DNA of 64,000 bases, from the NCBI RefSeq assembly GCF_025490915.1, contig NZ_JANQBA010000014.1, positions 1 through 64,000 of the forward strand, read 5' to 3'. The stretch comes from Lacticaseibacillus parakribbianus. GTDB lineage: Bacteria; Bacillota; Bacilli; Lactobacillales; Lactobacillaceae. Made by a program: the position numbers and the translations under genes. Shown in pieces: positions 33,873-41,930 of this stretch. The notes beneath the pieces were generated by a model, which did not search any database, had not been told where the DNA came from, and saw only the letters and a list, made by a program, of their open reading frames with translations. Each line of letters opens with the position of its first letter. The stretch's first letter is position 1.

Positions 33873-33931
33873 CACTGCTGATAGCTGAAATTCCGTGCTT
33901 AACCGTGTGAAACGCGGCTGACACCAAAAAC

Positions 33932-33969
33932 CCCGGGCCCAACCGCGACGTCATGCGGTTGGACCCGGG
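33932..33969. terminator. Terminator between converging csbD-like and DUF975 genes
   Basis: A 15-bp stem (33932-33946 with 33955-33969; one G-T pair) is preceded by an A run and followed by a T-rich stretch, suitable for both directions. Confidence 0.8.
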
Positions 33970-33988
33970 ATTTGTTTTGGCTAAATCA

Positions 33989-34609
33989 CTAGTAAGCGTC
34001 GGTCATGTCATCTTCCGGGGTGCGGAAGCGGTCGCCGGCCAGGTTGCGGTAAAAGGCCGCGTTGGTCGCCTGCATGTAAGGCGTCAGCCACAGGAGGCCG
34101 ATGCCGAGCGTGACGAGGGACAGCAGGGCCCAGCCGAGGAAGCTCAGCTGCAGCACGAAGTATTCCCACTTGTGGCCGACCATCAGCTCGCGGCTGGCGG
34201 TGATCGCGTCGGTGGCGCCAATCTGGCGGCCGGCGCGTTGCATATCGCTCAGAATGTAGTCAACTTGCGAGTACGAGAAGGCCTTCACGATGCCGGGCAC
34301 TACCAGCAGCAGCGACCACAGTGCCATGAAAATGCCGGCGAGCAGCGTGTTCAGGAACACCGCCACGGGCTGCGACCCGGTGAAACCGCTGAAAATGTTG
34401 TTGAAAACGCCGTTACCACGGTCCTCATCGTCCATGAACCGCAGGAACGAGAAGCTGATGCCGACCATCACCCAGGCCTCCAGGATGCCGGCGGTGAAGC
34501 CACCGATGATGCTGGCCATGATGGCGCCCAGCAGGGACAGGCCGACCGCCCAGCCCCAGTTGCCGGCCAGCCGGGCCTTGGCCAGCCCCTTTAACTCCGC
34601 TCTTGTCAT
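33989..34609 (-). CDS. DUF975-family membrane protein
   Basis: 206 aa with about four or five membrane segments. The sequence shows the DUF975 layout: an N-terminal MTRAELKGLAKARLAGNW, a central LLVVPGIVKAFSYSQVDYIL block and GATDAITASRELMVGHKWEYF. Function unknown; common in lactobacilli. The start has AGGAGATAAT. Monocistronic on the minus strand. Confidence 0.88.
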   Translation of the reverse strand: MTRAELKGLAKARLAGNWGWAVGLSLLGAIMASIIGGFTAGILEAWVMVGISFSFLRFMDDEDRGNGVFNNIFSGFTGSQPVAVFLNTLLAGIFMALWSLLLVVPGIVKAFSYSQVDYILSDMQRAGRQIGATDAITASRELMVGHKWEYFVLQLSFLGWALLSLVTLGIGLLWLTPYMQATNAAFYRNLAGDRFRTPEDDMTDAY

Positions 34610-34737
34610 ATTATCTCCTCCAAGAATATTGAATGATAACCCTTAACGCCGTAATTATATCATATTTATAATGCGGACTCGCGACTTAACCACGCGCCGC
34701 CCCGCGTTATTTTTAACCCGGTCGGCGAAAAAGGGGC

Positions 34738-34767
34738 TTGCCCCCCGCCCGGCGAATGTGCTAATAT
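34738..34767 (+). promoter_or_regulatory. Promoter of tRNA-Lys copy 2
   Basis: TTGCCC (34738-34743), an 18-bp spacer and TAATAT (34762-34767). Confidence 0.6.
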
Positions 34768-34797
34768 ATTTAAGTTGTCAAATGGCAATGCAGCAAT

Positions 34798-34870
34798 GGG
34801 TGGTTAGCTCAGCTGGCAGAGCAACGGACTCTTAATCCGTGGGTCCAGGGTTCGATCCCCTGACCACCCA
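34798..34870 (+). tRNA. tRNA-Lys (CTT), copy 2
   Basis: Identical over all 73 nt to the copy at 22099-22171. The flanks differ: it has its own promoter and a different terminator. Confidence 0.98.
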
Positions 34871-34876
34871 GAACGG

Positions 34877-34906
34877 CGACTCGCAGACTTGCGGGTCGTT
34901 TTTTTT
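34877..34906 (+). terminator. Terminator of tRNA-Lys copy 2
   Basis: CGACTCGCA (34877-34885) pairs with TGCGGGTCG (34890-34898; one G-T), followed by eight T. Confidence 0.9.
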
Positions 34907-34926
34907 GTCGGCCGAAAAATAATTAA

Positions 34927-34974
34927 TGTTCGGGTTCTAAACTGGTCGATTGCGACCAGTTTAGAACCCGAACA
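34927..34974. repeat. Perfect 22-bp inverted repeat
   Basis: 34927-34948 and 34953-34974 are exact reverse complements separated by ATTG. No T run follows, and the tRNA terminator lies just before it. A second weaker palindrome lies at 35019-35036 (CAGGTAA/TTACCTG) with an outer AGCTTA/TAAGCT pairing. Confidence 0.85.
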
Positions 34975-35833
34975 CCAATGACAAACAAAAAAGCGCCCAG
35001 ACCGAGCTTAAAATTTGCCAGGTAATCGCTTACCTGCTAAGCTAAACTCAAGTGATCACTAGGATAGGGGTCGGTGGCCGGCCACCGTGACAAACCCTTC
35101 TTCGGCGGCGATCCAGTGGCAAGCGCCACGCTACCTCACGCAGACCAGGCCCTAGCCCGGCCCCGTCATCGATGATATCAGTGGAACCCGTCGTACCTTG
35201 GGCGGGAATCATTAATCGTAGTGGATAACCGGTTGCAGTTTCATCAAACGTCCAACTCCAAGTACGGAGGTAGCTGCGGGCGGGAGAGGCGGCCGGGACG
35301 CGTACCGGCCAGCACAACAAACCGTTCCGGAGGCCCGGAAGGTGTGCTGGCTCAGGCGGCGTAACCCGTTTTAGAGCCAAAGCACGACCGCCTGCTCAGG
35401 CGTGTGGATGTCACCGCACGGCGCAGTCCTGAGCCAGGAGGGTACGACCCCAGTCCCGCGAACCACCAGCGCGGCCTGGGACGGCGGCACCGCGCGGCAG
35501 TTGCAAGCTGCCGGCCGGTGCCGGACAGGTGCGGGACCTGGTTTTGGCCCCAGCGCGGCGCTGCAGCGTCGCGGTGGGACAGGAGCCGAGCCACCCAACG
35601 CCTTGTAGATACCCACGTGACCACAATGCCCAGATCCGCCGCCGGGGTACTTCCCGCCGGCGGATTTGGTGCGTCCTTTTGACAGTGCCACAGGGTCGCC
35701 AGCCGCCGTTGCCTGGTTGGGTTCAGGTCAGTGACCGGTGCCGCCTTCAGCCATGGTTTCGCCGCCTACCAGATCATCACTCGCCGACCAGGCCGTCAGT
35801 CGCCGACCAGATCATCACTCGCCGATCAGGTCG
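34975..35833. other. Gene-poor GC-rich stretch after tRNA-Lys
   Basis: Several overlapping open frames exist on both strands, but none has a ribosome binding site with a recognisable protein. Strong hairpins occur, for example about 35309-35350 (CCAGCACA/TGTGCTGG outer stem) and 35632-35664. It may be decayed DNA next to a tRNA, or an unrecognised structured RNA; the sequence does not decide. Confidence 0.4.
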
Positions 35834-36193
35834 TCAGTCGCCGCCTTCGCCAGCGGCCCCGTCTCCTTCTTCTTCGTTCTCCCCGTTTTCCTCTTCCTCT
35901 TCTTCTTCGTCCTCGTCGTCGCCGATCCACTCGTACTCCGCCAGGATCTCGTAGTCCAGAGGCGCCCCCTGGGTCATGTTGTACAGCGCGACGTCGAGGT
36001 CCGGCATCTCCGGCGTGGTCAGCGTGGTGATCAGATAGGGACGCTGACCGTCCCACGCCGGCTGCGCGATGTCGAGCGTCGCGTGAATCCAGTCGGCATC
36101 CAGCGGGAACCAGCTCGTGAACAGCGTCTTGAGCTCGGGCAGCGTGACTTTTTCATCGGTGGCAAAAACGTGCAGCACAAGCCATGAATTCAT
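35834..36193 (-). CDS. Hypothetical protein with acidic tail
   Basis: 119 aa. The first 90 residues form a compact hydrophobic/aromatic domain (MNSWLVLHVFATDEKVTLPE, PLDADWIHATLDIAQPAW). The last 30 are almost only Asp, Glu and Gly, with a run of seven Glu. Start 36193 overlaps the stop of the WYL regulator by 4 bp (ATGA), with AAAGGAGG upstream inside that gene, so the two are coupled. Family not recognised; a regulator partner is plausible from position only. Confidence 0.6.
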   Translation of the reverse strand: MNSWLVLHVFATDEKVTLPELKTLFTSWFPLDADWIHATLDIAQPAWDGQRPYLITTLTTPEMPDLDVALYNMTQGAPLDYEILAEYEWIGDDEDEEEEEEENGENEEEGDGAAGEGGD

Positions 36194-37164
36194 GATTGCG
36201 CCTCCTTTGTGTAAAGCGCGGCGGTGGCGAGGGCGGCCTTGCGAACGGCGTCGGCCAGCCGCTGCGGCGCCGTGATGGTCACCAGCGGTCCTTGACCTAG
36301 CGCCCAGAGCTTCACGCCGTCCTCCGCGACGTCCGGGACAGTGAACGACCAACCATGATCCGGGTCGGGGTATTTGCCCTGCTGCTTGGCGGTGGGAAAC
36401 GCGTCCAGCAGCGTCTCGGGGTAGCCGCGGTAGGTCAACGTCACCGTCGCGTGGGTGCTGGCCGACAGCTTGTAGGACTGGCGCCGGTGAGCGGCCAGGT
36501 CGTAGCCCGGCGGCGTCAGGCTGCGGTTGACCCGCGGCGCCGCGAGCTTTTGGATCCGGTCGAGGCGGTACAGCCGGTAGCGGTCGGGCGTCCCGTGCGT
36601 GGTTGCGTGTTCGAACAGCGCGACGTAAAAATGGTCGTGGTCGACGAACACCGTCGCGGGTTTGCCGGTGTGGATGCGGTCGCGGTCGACCCGCTCCAGG
36701 CTGCGCGTCGAGCGGTAGGTGAAGGTCACCGCCTGCCGGGCCGCGGCCGCCGCACTGAGCTGAACAATCAGGTCGAGCAGCGGCGTCAGCGGCTGGCGCG
36801 GCAGGTAGGCCGCGGTGGCGGCGGCCAGCTGCTTGCGCAGCCGGGCCTGGCCGCGACCGTGAGCCAGGCTCAAAACGGCGGCGACCAACCGCTGGGCCTC
36901 CTCGGGCGTGAAGGCGCCGCTGCCCAGCACCAGGTGAGCTAAGGCCAACACTTCCGGGTCGCTCGGCGTCCCGGCAAGCGCGTAGGTGTCACCGTTTTGC
37001 GCCAGGCTCAGCCCGTGATCGGCGAGAATCTCGCCAATCGTCGCCATGTCGCGGTAGAAGGTGCGAACGTTGACGTCGCCGCTGGCCGTTTCCGCCTCGC
37101 GGGACAGTTTTTCGTTGCGCATCAGCCGGACCAGCTCGTCTAGAATGCGTGTGTGATAGGTCAT
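36190..37164 (-). CDS. WYL-domain transcriptional regulator
   Basis: 324 aa. An N-terminal winged HTH (RILDELVRLMRNEKLSREAE, then NVRTFYRDMATIGEIL) is followed by a WYL domain (about 150-230, with VTFTYRSTRS and VDHDHFYVALFE) and a C-terminal WCX-type region. WYL proteins commonly respond to nucleotides or DNA damage and regulate stress or defence genes; no defence genes adjoin here. ATG 37164 has TTGGAGGG upstream. It is divergent from the 37249 gene with 84 bp between. Confidence 0.85.
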   Translation of the reverse strand: MTYHTRILDELVRLMRNEKLSREAETASGDVNVRTFYRDMATIGEILADHGLSLAQNGDTYALAGTPSDPEVLALAHLVLGSGAFTPEEAQRLVAAVLSLAHGRGQARLRKQLAAATAAYLPRQPLTPLLDLIVQLSAAAAARQAVTFTYRSTRSLERVDRDRIHTGKPATVFVDHDHFYVALFEHATTHGTPDRYRLYRLDRIQKLAAPRVNRSLTPPGYDLAAHRRQSYKLSASTHATVTLTYRGYPETLLDAFPTAKQQGKYPDPDHGWSFTVPDVAEDGVKLWALGQGPLVTITAPQRLADAVRKAALATAALYTKEAQS

Positions 37165-37248
37165 GGAAATCCCTCCAATTCGTGAGATTGCGACAGCAGG
37201 TGACACCGTTGGCGGCGATAATGAAGGCAAAACCTAGGAGGTCCCGCC

Positions 37249-38016
37249 ATGCCCAACGTTGATTCGCTTCAAGCCGTTCACAACTATTACCTGAAAAAGT
37301 ACACCGCCCTAGGCCTGCCGCCGCTTGAGGCCAGCGAAACCGAGTGGGCGGCCCTGGCCGCCATGCACCGCGCCGGCTGGAAGCTGCCGCCGCGGCTGCC
37401 CAGCCCCGAGGCGCTGGCCCTGGCCGCGCTGTTGGCGCCGAGTGCCGGCAAGGCGGTCGCCGGTGCGGCCGCGGCCGCACCAACCGCTGGGTCTTTAAGC
37501 CGTCCCACTACCGGGTCGTTAGCCGATCCCGCTACCGGGACACCGGCCGACCCGACCACGCCGGTGCCGGCACTCGACCAACGGCTGCGCGATTTTGGCC
37601 TGTGGCTGCGCGATTACCCGCTGGAGTGGGGCTGGTACGAGGATTCTCCGCTCACCGATGAGGAGCTGGCGAGTGCCGAGAACCGGGCCGCTTGGCGCGA
37701 GTTTCAGGCGGCGGCCCGGGCCGAGGCCCAGGCGCTGTGCGACACCATTTTCGGTGGCCCCGGGTTGGTCGCCCTGGCGCCGGACGCGTTCGACCACGGC
37801 GAGGTGCGAAGCGAGTCCGTCTGGCCGCTTTTGGATGTGTTGGTCTGCCTGCGCAAGAACGGCGTCGCCTACCGCTTCATGCCGAAAGACGCCATGGCGC
37901 CGCAGCGAGCCGGCCGGCTTGAGGTCGCCGGGCTGACGCTCGCCTACGAGCTACCGGACTGGGCGACGGGGCTACCGTGGGTCACGCTGGATTACGCTGA
38001 CTACGCGTTGGACTGA
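37249..38016 (+). CDS. Hypothetical protein with Pro/Thr/Ala-rich linker
   Basis: 255 aa. Residues 1-60 (MPNVDSLQAVHNYYLKKYTA...) and 110-255 look folded; between them lies a low-complexity linker with near-repeats of the type TTGSLADPATGTPADPTT. No signal peptide or membrane segment. CTAGGAGGTCCCGCC precedes ATG. Family not recognised. It is divergent from the WYL regulator and may be its target. Confidence 0.6.
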   Translation: MPNVDSLQAVHNYYLKKYTALGLPPLEASETEWAALAAMHRAGWKLPPRLPSPEALALAALLAPSAGKAVAGAAAAAPTAGSLSRPTTGSLADPATGTPADPTTPVPALDQRLRDFGLWLRDYPLEWGWYEDSPLTDEELASAENRAAWREFQAAARAEAQALCDTIFGGPGLVALAPDAFDHGEVRSESVWPLLDVLVCLRKNGVAYRFMPKDAMAPQRAGRLEVAGLTLAYELPDWATGLPWVTLDYADYALD

Positions 38017-38060
38017 GGCCGCGCCGCGGTCTCGCGCAACGAAACCGGTGAGAATAAGAA

Positions 38061-38096
38061 CGCAACTGGTGGTCGCGGCCACTGGTTGCGTTTTTT
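38061..38096 (+). terminator. Terminator after the 37249 gene
   Basis: CGCAACTGGTGG (38061-38072) pairs with CCACTGGTTGCG (38079-38090) with two wobbles; six T follow. Confidence 0.85.
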
Positions 38097-38110
38097 CTAT
38101 TATTATACGG

Positions 38111-39085
38111 TCAGGCGCCTTGCAGCGCCACCAGCGCGGTGCCGTCTGCGGCCTGGCTGAAAACGAACGTCGCCGGCAGCACGTTCATGGCGTTGGCGGC
38201 GGCCAGCCAGTCGGCGAACTGATCCGGCAGGGACCAGAAAAGCGGCTCGCCGGGCTCCGGGACGGCGGCCGTCCCGGGTTCCCCAGGGGTCGCCGCGGTT
38301 TCAGCGGTTGCCGACCCGTGAGCGGCCTCAGTCGCCGTTACGTTCCCGGCGGTCTCGCCCCCCGCGGCGGCCGTCGCGCCGTTCGTGGTAGCCTCGTCCC
38401 CGGCAGCTTCGTTTCCAGTAGCTCCATTCCCGGCAGCCTCGTTCCCGGCAGCCCCGTCCCCGGCAGCCCCGTCCCCGGTGGCTACGTTCGTGGTCGCCCC
38501 GTTCGCAGTGGCTTCGTCCCCGGCAGCCCCGTCCCCGGTAGCCCCGTCCCCGGCAGCTCCGCTCTCGCCGGCCACCGCCGTGATCGCCGGGTAGCGGGTG
38601 CCGGTGGCGGCGTCGACCACCAGCCGGGCGGACAGCACCCGCAGCGTCCGGGCCTCGACCGGGCCGGTCAGCGAGACGAAGCGGTTGTCGTTGCGGCTCA
38701 GCTGGCAGTCGGCCCCCCAGGCGTCGAGGTCGTAGTAGGCCTCACCGATCGCCTGGGTCGTGTTGGGCAGCCGCCTGTCGGCCTCGGTCGCCGCCTCGGG
38801 GAGCTCGCGGCTGACCACCTCGCAGCGGCGGGTGACCAGCTCGGCCACCCGCACCACCTCCTCGAACGGCAGGACCGGCGAGTCGGGCCGCGGCCGGCGA
38901 ATCAGCGTCTGGACCAGCCGGACGCGCTGATCCGCCTGGTCCGGGCGGTCGGTGACCACCGTGATCGCCCGGGCCGCATCCGCCGTCAGCACCAGCCCAA
39001 CCTGCTGTTCCAGCGGCCGGTACTGGAAGCCGGCGATCAGCCGGGTGTCGCCTTGCAACCGTAAGTTCGTTACATATAATGTCAT
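38111..39085 (-). CDS. Hypothetical protein with pentapeptide-periodic linker
   Basis: 324 aa. The N-terminal part (about 1-175) is a mixed alpha/beta domain with no recognised family; the last 45 residues (FWSLPDQFADWLAAANAMNV...) form a second small domain. Between them lies a run of about 13 five-residue units of the type G-A-A-G-D, G-A-T-G-D, E-A-A-G-N, followed by more Ala/Thr. The matching DNA has 15-bp periodicity (38385-38590). No signal peptide. ATAAGGAGGAGCGC precedes ATG 39085. Confidence 0.6.
   Translation of the reverse strand: MTLYVTNLRLQGDTRLIAGFQYRPLEQQVGLVLTADAARAITVVTDRPDQADQRVRLVQTLIRRPRPDSPVLPFEEVVRVAELVTRRCEVVSRELPEAATEADRRLPNTTQAIGEAYYDLDAWGADCQLSRNDNRFVSLTGPVEARTLRVLSARLVVDAATGTRYPAITAVAGESGAAGDGATGDGAAGDEATANGATTNVATGDGAAGDGAAGNEAAGNGATGNEAAGDEATTNGATAAAGGETAGNVTATEAAHGSATAETAATPGEPGTAAVPEPGEPLFWSLPDQFADWLAAANAMNVLPATFVFSQAADGTALVALQGA
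38385..38590 (-). repeat. 15-bp coding tandem repeat
   Basis: In-frame units encoding [G/E]-A-[A/T]-G-[D/N] repeat about 13 times within the 38111-39085 gene. Strict 15-bp spacing makes length change by slippage likely. Confidence 0.8.
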
Positions 39086-39693
39086 GCGCTCCTCCTTATG
39101 ATTCACGAGTTCTGCCACCTACCCCGCTAATCTATCAGGTGGGTGCGACGCCAGGTGTCGCGAATCCGCCAGAAAAAAGCGGTTGGCGCAAGCCCCACCA
39201 CCTTCGCCCGTCGTCAGACCCCGATCCCGGCATCACCGACCACCGTCAGGCCACCGCGCCGCCGCCCTCGGCCCAGCGAAAAAATCAGAGAAATCGCGCC
39301 CGAGAGCCAGGTGAACCGCCGCCCCGAAACCGCTGCCGGGCCCGGTAACACGCGGTTGACGTCGCGACCAGACAGTATGTGTCCATCTAAAAGCGATAAT
39401 AAATGAGAAAATATCTCGCCTTAAATGTTCTCATCTTCCGATTCCCATCATTCGGCCGCGAGAAGGGACGGCTGTCAAGACAACGACCAGTGGGAAGCGA
39501 TTACAGTTTTTATTTTTCCGAAACTTTTGAAAGCGACAGCAAGAATTTATTTCGGATTTTTGATTGACTTTTGTTAAAGTTTCTTTATGATGAGATTAGA
39601 CGTATTTTAGTTCCGTGCGTTAACGATTACCGAGTACCGGGGGAACGCGCGATTGTTGGGGAACAATCGCGACACGACATTGGGGAGCCAGTT
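39086..39693. other. Promoter region of the exopolysaccharide cluster
   Basis: No gene is supported. The left part is GC-rich; from 39400 it turns AT-rich. It has the inverted repeat ATGAGAA/TTCTCAT (39403-39409 and 39428-39434), poly-T tracts near 39505-39520 that could act as an upstream element, the promoter at 39564-39591 and a leader of about 95 nt. Confidence 0.5.
39564..39591 (+). promoter_or_regulatory. Promoter of the exopolysaccharide cluster
   Basis: TTGACT (39564-39569), a 16-bp spacer and TATGAT (39586-39591). It lies 102 bp before the likely start of the first gene. Confidence 0.6.
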
Positions 39694-40401
39694 ATGCAAA
39701 ACAGTCAGCACATCACCACCGTGACGTCTGCGCCTGTTCCTGAGTTGCACCAGGACGCGCAAGACGTAGCGCTTATTAACGTGGTCGACCTCGATCACCA
39801 GTATGTCTACCGCTTCGTCAAGCGGGTTTTTGACATCGTCGCCAGCGCGGCGGGGCTCATTGTCCTGTCGCCGCTTTTTGCCGTCCTCGCCTTTCTGATC
39901 AAGAAGGACGACCACGGTCCAGTGTTCTTCAGTCAGCCACGCGTTGGGAAAAACGGGCGGCATTTTCGCATGTTCAAGTTCCGCTCCATGTGCGTCGACG
40001 CCGAGGCCAAGCTCAAGCAGCTGCTGGACCAAAACGAGGTCGACGGCGCCATGTTCAAGATGAAAGACGACCCGCGCATCACGCGGATCGGCCGCTTCAT
40101 CCGCCGCACCAGCCTCGACGAGCTGCCGCAGCTCTACAACGTGCTGCGCGGCGACATGAGCTTGGTCGGGCCGCGGCCGCCGTTGGACCGCGAAGTCGTG
40201 GAATATACCGACTACGACCGCCAGCGCCTGGCCGTCACCCCCGGTTGCACCGGGCTGTGGCAGGTCGGCGACCGCAACAACGTCGGCTTCCAAGGCATGG
40301 TCGCGCTGGACCTCGAGTACATCGAACATCGCAGCCTGTGGGAAGACATCGTGATTCTGGTCAAAACGGTCGGGATTGTGTTCAAGGCCACCGGGATCTA
40401 G
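39694..40401 (+). CDS. Undecaprenyl-phosphate sugar transferase (priming enzyme)
   Basis: 235 aa, bacterial sugar transferase family: transfers a sugar-1-phosphate to undecaprenyl phosphate to start the repeat unit. One membrane-associated segment (FDIVASAAGLIVLSPLFAVLAFLI) precedes the catalytic part with KFRSMCVDAEAK, the DDPRITRIGRFIRRTSLDE block and MSLVGPRPP. This is the short, single-helix form without the N-terminal multi-span domain. Start 39694 (GGGGAG upstream) is preferred over the frame start at 39571, which would lie inside the promoter. Confidence 0.93.
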   Translation: MQNSQHITTVTSAPVPELHQDAQDVALINVVDLDHQYVYRFVKRVFDIVASAAGLIVLSPLFAVLAFLIKKDDHGPVFFSQPRVGKNGRHFRMFKFRSMCVDAEAKLKQLLDQNEVDGAMFKMKDDPRITRIGRFIRRTSLDELPQLYNVLRGDMSLVGPRPPLDREVVEYTDYDRQRLAVTPGCTGLWQVGDRNNVGFQGMVALDLEYIEHRSLWEDIVILVKTVGIVFKATGI

Positions 40402-40677
40402 ACCGTATCGAGAAGGCGGATGCGATTCAAGGCCGCCGGGAGTTAGCACGTTCCGGCAGGCGGTTTTGATTCAAGACCGCCGGATCTGGAACGTGCCGAG
40501 AAACCAGTCCGGTGCCTGGTGGTGCCAGTGCGGCGGCGCCAGGCACCGACCCGCGGCTCGTGGGGAGTCGCGGTTGCAGCAACAGTCAGTTCTGGGATGG
40601 GAGTCTGGTCCGAGCAGGGGAGCTCGGCCAGACTCCTTGGTGTATCAGCACCAATAATTTATGGGGGAAACTATTAG
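40402..40677. other. Structured leader of ugd with three nested hairpins
   Basis: 276 nt without a gene. Hairpins: 40446-40496 (GCACGTTCC/GGAACGTGC with an inner GGCGGT/ACCGCC), 40511-40547 (GGTGCCTGG/CCAGGCACC) and 40600-40636 (GGAGTCTGG plus CCGAGC, both perfectly matched). The last looks like a terminator without a T run. It may affect how far transcription passes from the priming transferase into the cluster. Confidence 0.55.
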
Positions 40678-41928
40678 ATGAGTGAATCACTACACATTGC
40701 GGTCGCCGGGACCGGTTACGTCGGCCTGAGCATTGCCACGTTGCTGTCGCAGCACCACCACGTCGAGGCCGTCGACGTCATTCAAGAAAAGGTCGACCTG
40801 ATCAATGCCGGCAAGTCGCCGATTCAAGACCGTGAAATCGAGGACTTCTTGGCCAACCACGACCTGGACCTTCACGCGACGCTCGACGGCGCCGCGGCCT
40901 ACAAGCAGGCCGATTACGTGGTGATTGCGACGCCGACCAACTACGACAGCCAGAAGAACTTCTTCGACACCTCCGCCGTGGAGGCCGTGATCAAGCTGGT
41001 GCTGCAGGTCAACCCGGCCGCCATCATGGTGATCAAGTCGACCATTCCGGTGGGTTACACCGCCAAAATCCGCGAGCAGTTCAACACCCAGAACATTTTG
41101 TTCAGCCCGGAATTCCTGCGGGAAAGCAAGGCGTTGTACGACAATCTCTACCCGTCGCGCATCGTCGTCGGCACGGACCTGCAAGACGCGCGGCTGCAGC
41201 AGGCCGCCGAGACCTTCGCCGGCCTGTTGCAGGAAGGCGCGATCAAGGAAAATATCGACACCCTGATCATGGGCTTCACCGAGGCCGAGGCCGTCAAGCT
41301 GTTCGCCAACACCTACCTGGCGCTGCGCGTATCGTTTTTTAACGAGCTGGACACCTACGCCGAGATGAAGGGGCTCAGCACCGAGCAGATTATCGATGGC
41401 GTGTCGCTGGATCCGCGCATTGGCACCCACTACAACAATCCATCGTTCGGCTACGGCGGCTACTGCCTGCCCAAGGACACCAAGCAGCTGCTGGCCAATT
41501 ACCAAGACGTCCCCGAGAACCTGATCGAGGCGATCGTCGCCTCCAACCGCACCCGCAAGGACTTCATCGCCGATCGGGTGCTGCAGCTTGCCGGCTACTA
41601 CGACTACGACGACAAGAACGAGTACGACCCGGCCGCCGAAAAGGACATCACCGTCGGCGTCTACCGCCTGACCATGAAGAGCAATTCGGATAACTTCCGC
41701 CAATCCAGCATTCAGGGCGTGATGAAGCGCATCAAGGCCAAAGGCGCCAAGGTGATCATCTACGAGCCGACGCTGGAAGACGGCACCACGTTCTTCGGCA
41801 GCGAGGTCGTCAACGACCTGGCGACGTTCAAGCGCCGCAGCCACTCGATCATCGCCAACCGCGTCGGGGCGGAGCTGAGCGATGTGATGGGTAAGGTTTA
41901 CACCCGCGACATTTTCAAGCGGGACTAG
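40678..41928 (+). CDS. ugd: UDP-glucose 6-dehydrogenase
   Basis: 416 aa; oxidises UDP-glucose to UDP-glucuronate, a polymer precursor. Rossmann motif [15 protein letters not shown] at residue 11, the conserved [17 protein letters not shown] block, and the catalytic Cys in [10 protein letters not shown] near residue 263. GGGGGAAACTATTAG precedes ATG. It is the second gene of the cluster. A UDP-hexosamine substrate is less likely given the short length and the motif set. Confidence 0.93.
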   Translation: MSESLHIAVAGTGYVGLSIATLLSQHHHVEAVDVIQEKVDLINAGKSPIQDREIEDFLANHDLDLHATLDGAAAYKQADYVVIATPTNYDSQKNFFDTSAVEAVIKLVLQVNPAAIMVIKSTIPVGYTAKIREQFNTQNILFSPEFLRESKALYDNLYPSRIVVGTDLQDARLQQAAETFAGLLQEGAIKENIDTLIMGFTEAEAVKLFANTYLALRVSFFNELDTYAEMKGLSTEQIIDGVSLDPRIGTHYNNPSFGYGGYCLPKDTKQLLANYQDVPENLIEAIVASNRTRKDFIADRVLQLAGYYDYDDKNEYDPAAEKDITVGVYRLTMKSNSDNFRQSSIQGVMKRIKAKGAKVIIYEPTLEDGTTFFGSEVVNDLATFKRRSHSIIANRVGAELSDVMGKVYTRDIFKRD

Positions 41929-41930
41929 GC

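Noticed and set aside
35048-35691. Several overlapping open frames on both strands
   Set aside because: All appear as by-products of high GC content; no start with a good ribosome binding site and no family resemblance. A short GHVGIY string looked NlpC/P60-like but nothing around it supports that.
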